Assembly (NCBI GenBank): GCA_029004655.1 | Contig: JAQVYP010000131.1 | Span: 1-5,290 of the forward strand | Length of the DNA stretch: 5,290 nt | Direction: 5' to 3' | Origin: Oscillospiraceae bacterium | Lineage (GTDB): Bacteria; Bacillota; Clostridia; Oscillospirales; Acutalibacteraceae | Shown: positions 5,277 through 5,290 of the stretch, one piece after another | Numbering within the stretch: the stretch's first letter is position 1 | How the letters are laid out: each line of letters opens with the position of its first letter | Made by a program: the position numbers and the translations under genes | The notes under the pieces: model-generated | The model's database searches: none | Told to the model about the DNA's origin: nothing | What the model saw: only the letters and a program-made list of their open reading frames with translations

Positions 5277-5290
5277 CTGCTTTGTGGCAG
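5277..5290 (+). terminator. Possible terminator hairpin cut by the window edge
   Basis: CTGC (5277-5280) and GCAG (5287-5290) can pair around a 6-nt loop, 28 nt after the Usp-like stop codon. The purine-rich AAGAA before the stem could pair further with bases beyond the window, where a T run would also be expected. Only half of the evidence is visible. Confidence 0.3.

Overview
The window looks like chromosomal DNA from an anaerobic, low-to-medium GC Gram-positive bacterium, most likely a Clostridia member (Oscillospiraceae-like is my guess). The reasons are AT-rich intergenic regions with sigma-A-like promoters, AGGAGG-type ribosome binding sites, a rubredoxin plus flavodiiron protein pair for oxygen defence, and the rsmD-coaD gene order common in Firmicutes. 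No RNA gene, CRISPR array, insertion sequence or phage gene is visible. It is a core-genome region rather than a mobile island.

Layout from left to right. A membrane-anchored CapA-family metallophosphatase-fold protein (minus, 20-1375) has its own promoter. A perfect 16-bp palindrome fills the spacer between the -35 and -10 of that promoter. Next is a rho-independent terminator (1461-1488) closing a three-gene minus-strand operon that runs rsmD (3121 to 2576), coaD (2494 to 2000) and a coiled-coil protein (1997 to 1536). The last two genes are only 2 nt apart. The operon has a strong TTGACA promoter at 3147-3176, and there may be a second promoter just before coaD. A long 14-bp-stem terminator (3207-3243) separates it from a second minus-strand operon of rubredoxin (4618 to 4460, only 52 codons) and an FprA-type flavodiiron protein (4437 to 3250). 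An AT-rich divergent intergenic region (4619-4831) holds the promoters of the rubredoxin operon and of a plus-strand gene (4832-5248). That gene encodes a small stand-alone universal-stress-protein-like domain resembling the Usp domain of KdpD.

Functionally, rubredoxin and the flavodiiron protein form an electron-transfer pair expected to reduce O2 (or NO) to harmless products in the cytoplasm. The facing Usp-like gene is a plausible stress partner. RsmD methylates 16S rRNA and CoaD makes dephospho-CoA. They share an operon by long-standing linkage rather than by pathway. The coiled-coil protein is of unknown function. I found no clear new multi-gene system. The observations most worth following are regulatory: the operator-like palindrome in the capA promoter, the inverted repeat that could hide the coaD ribosome binding region, and the palindrome and direct repeat upstream of the rubredoxin operon.
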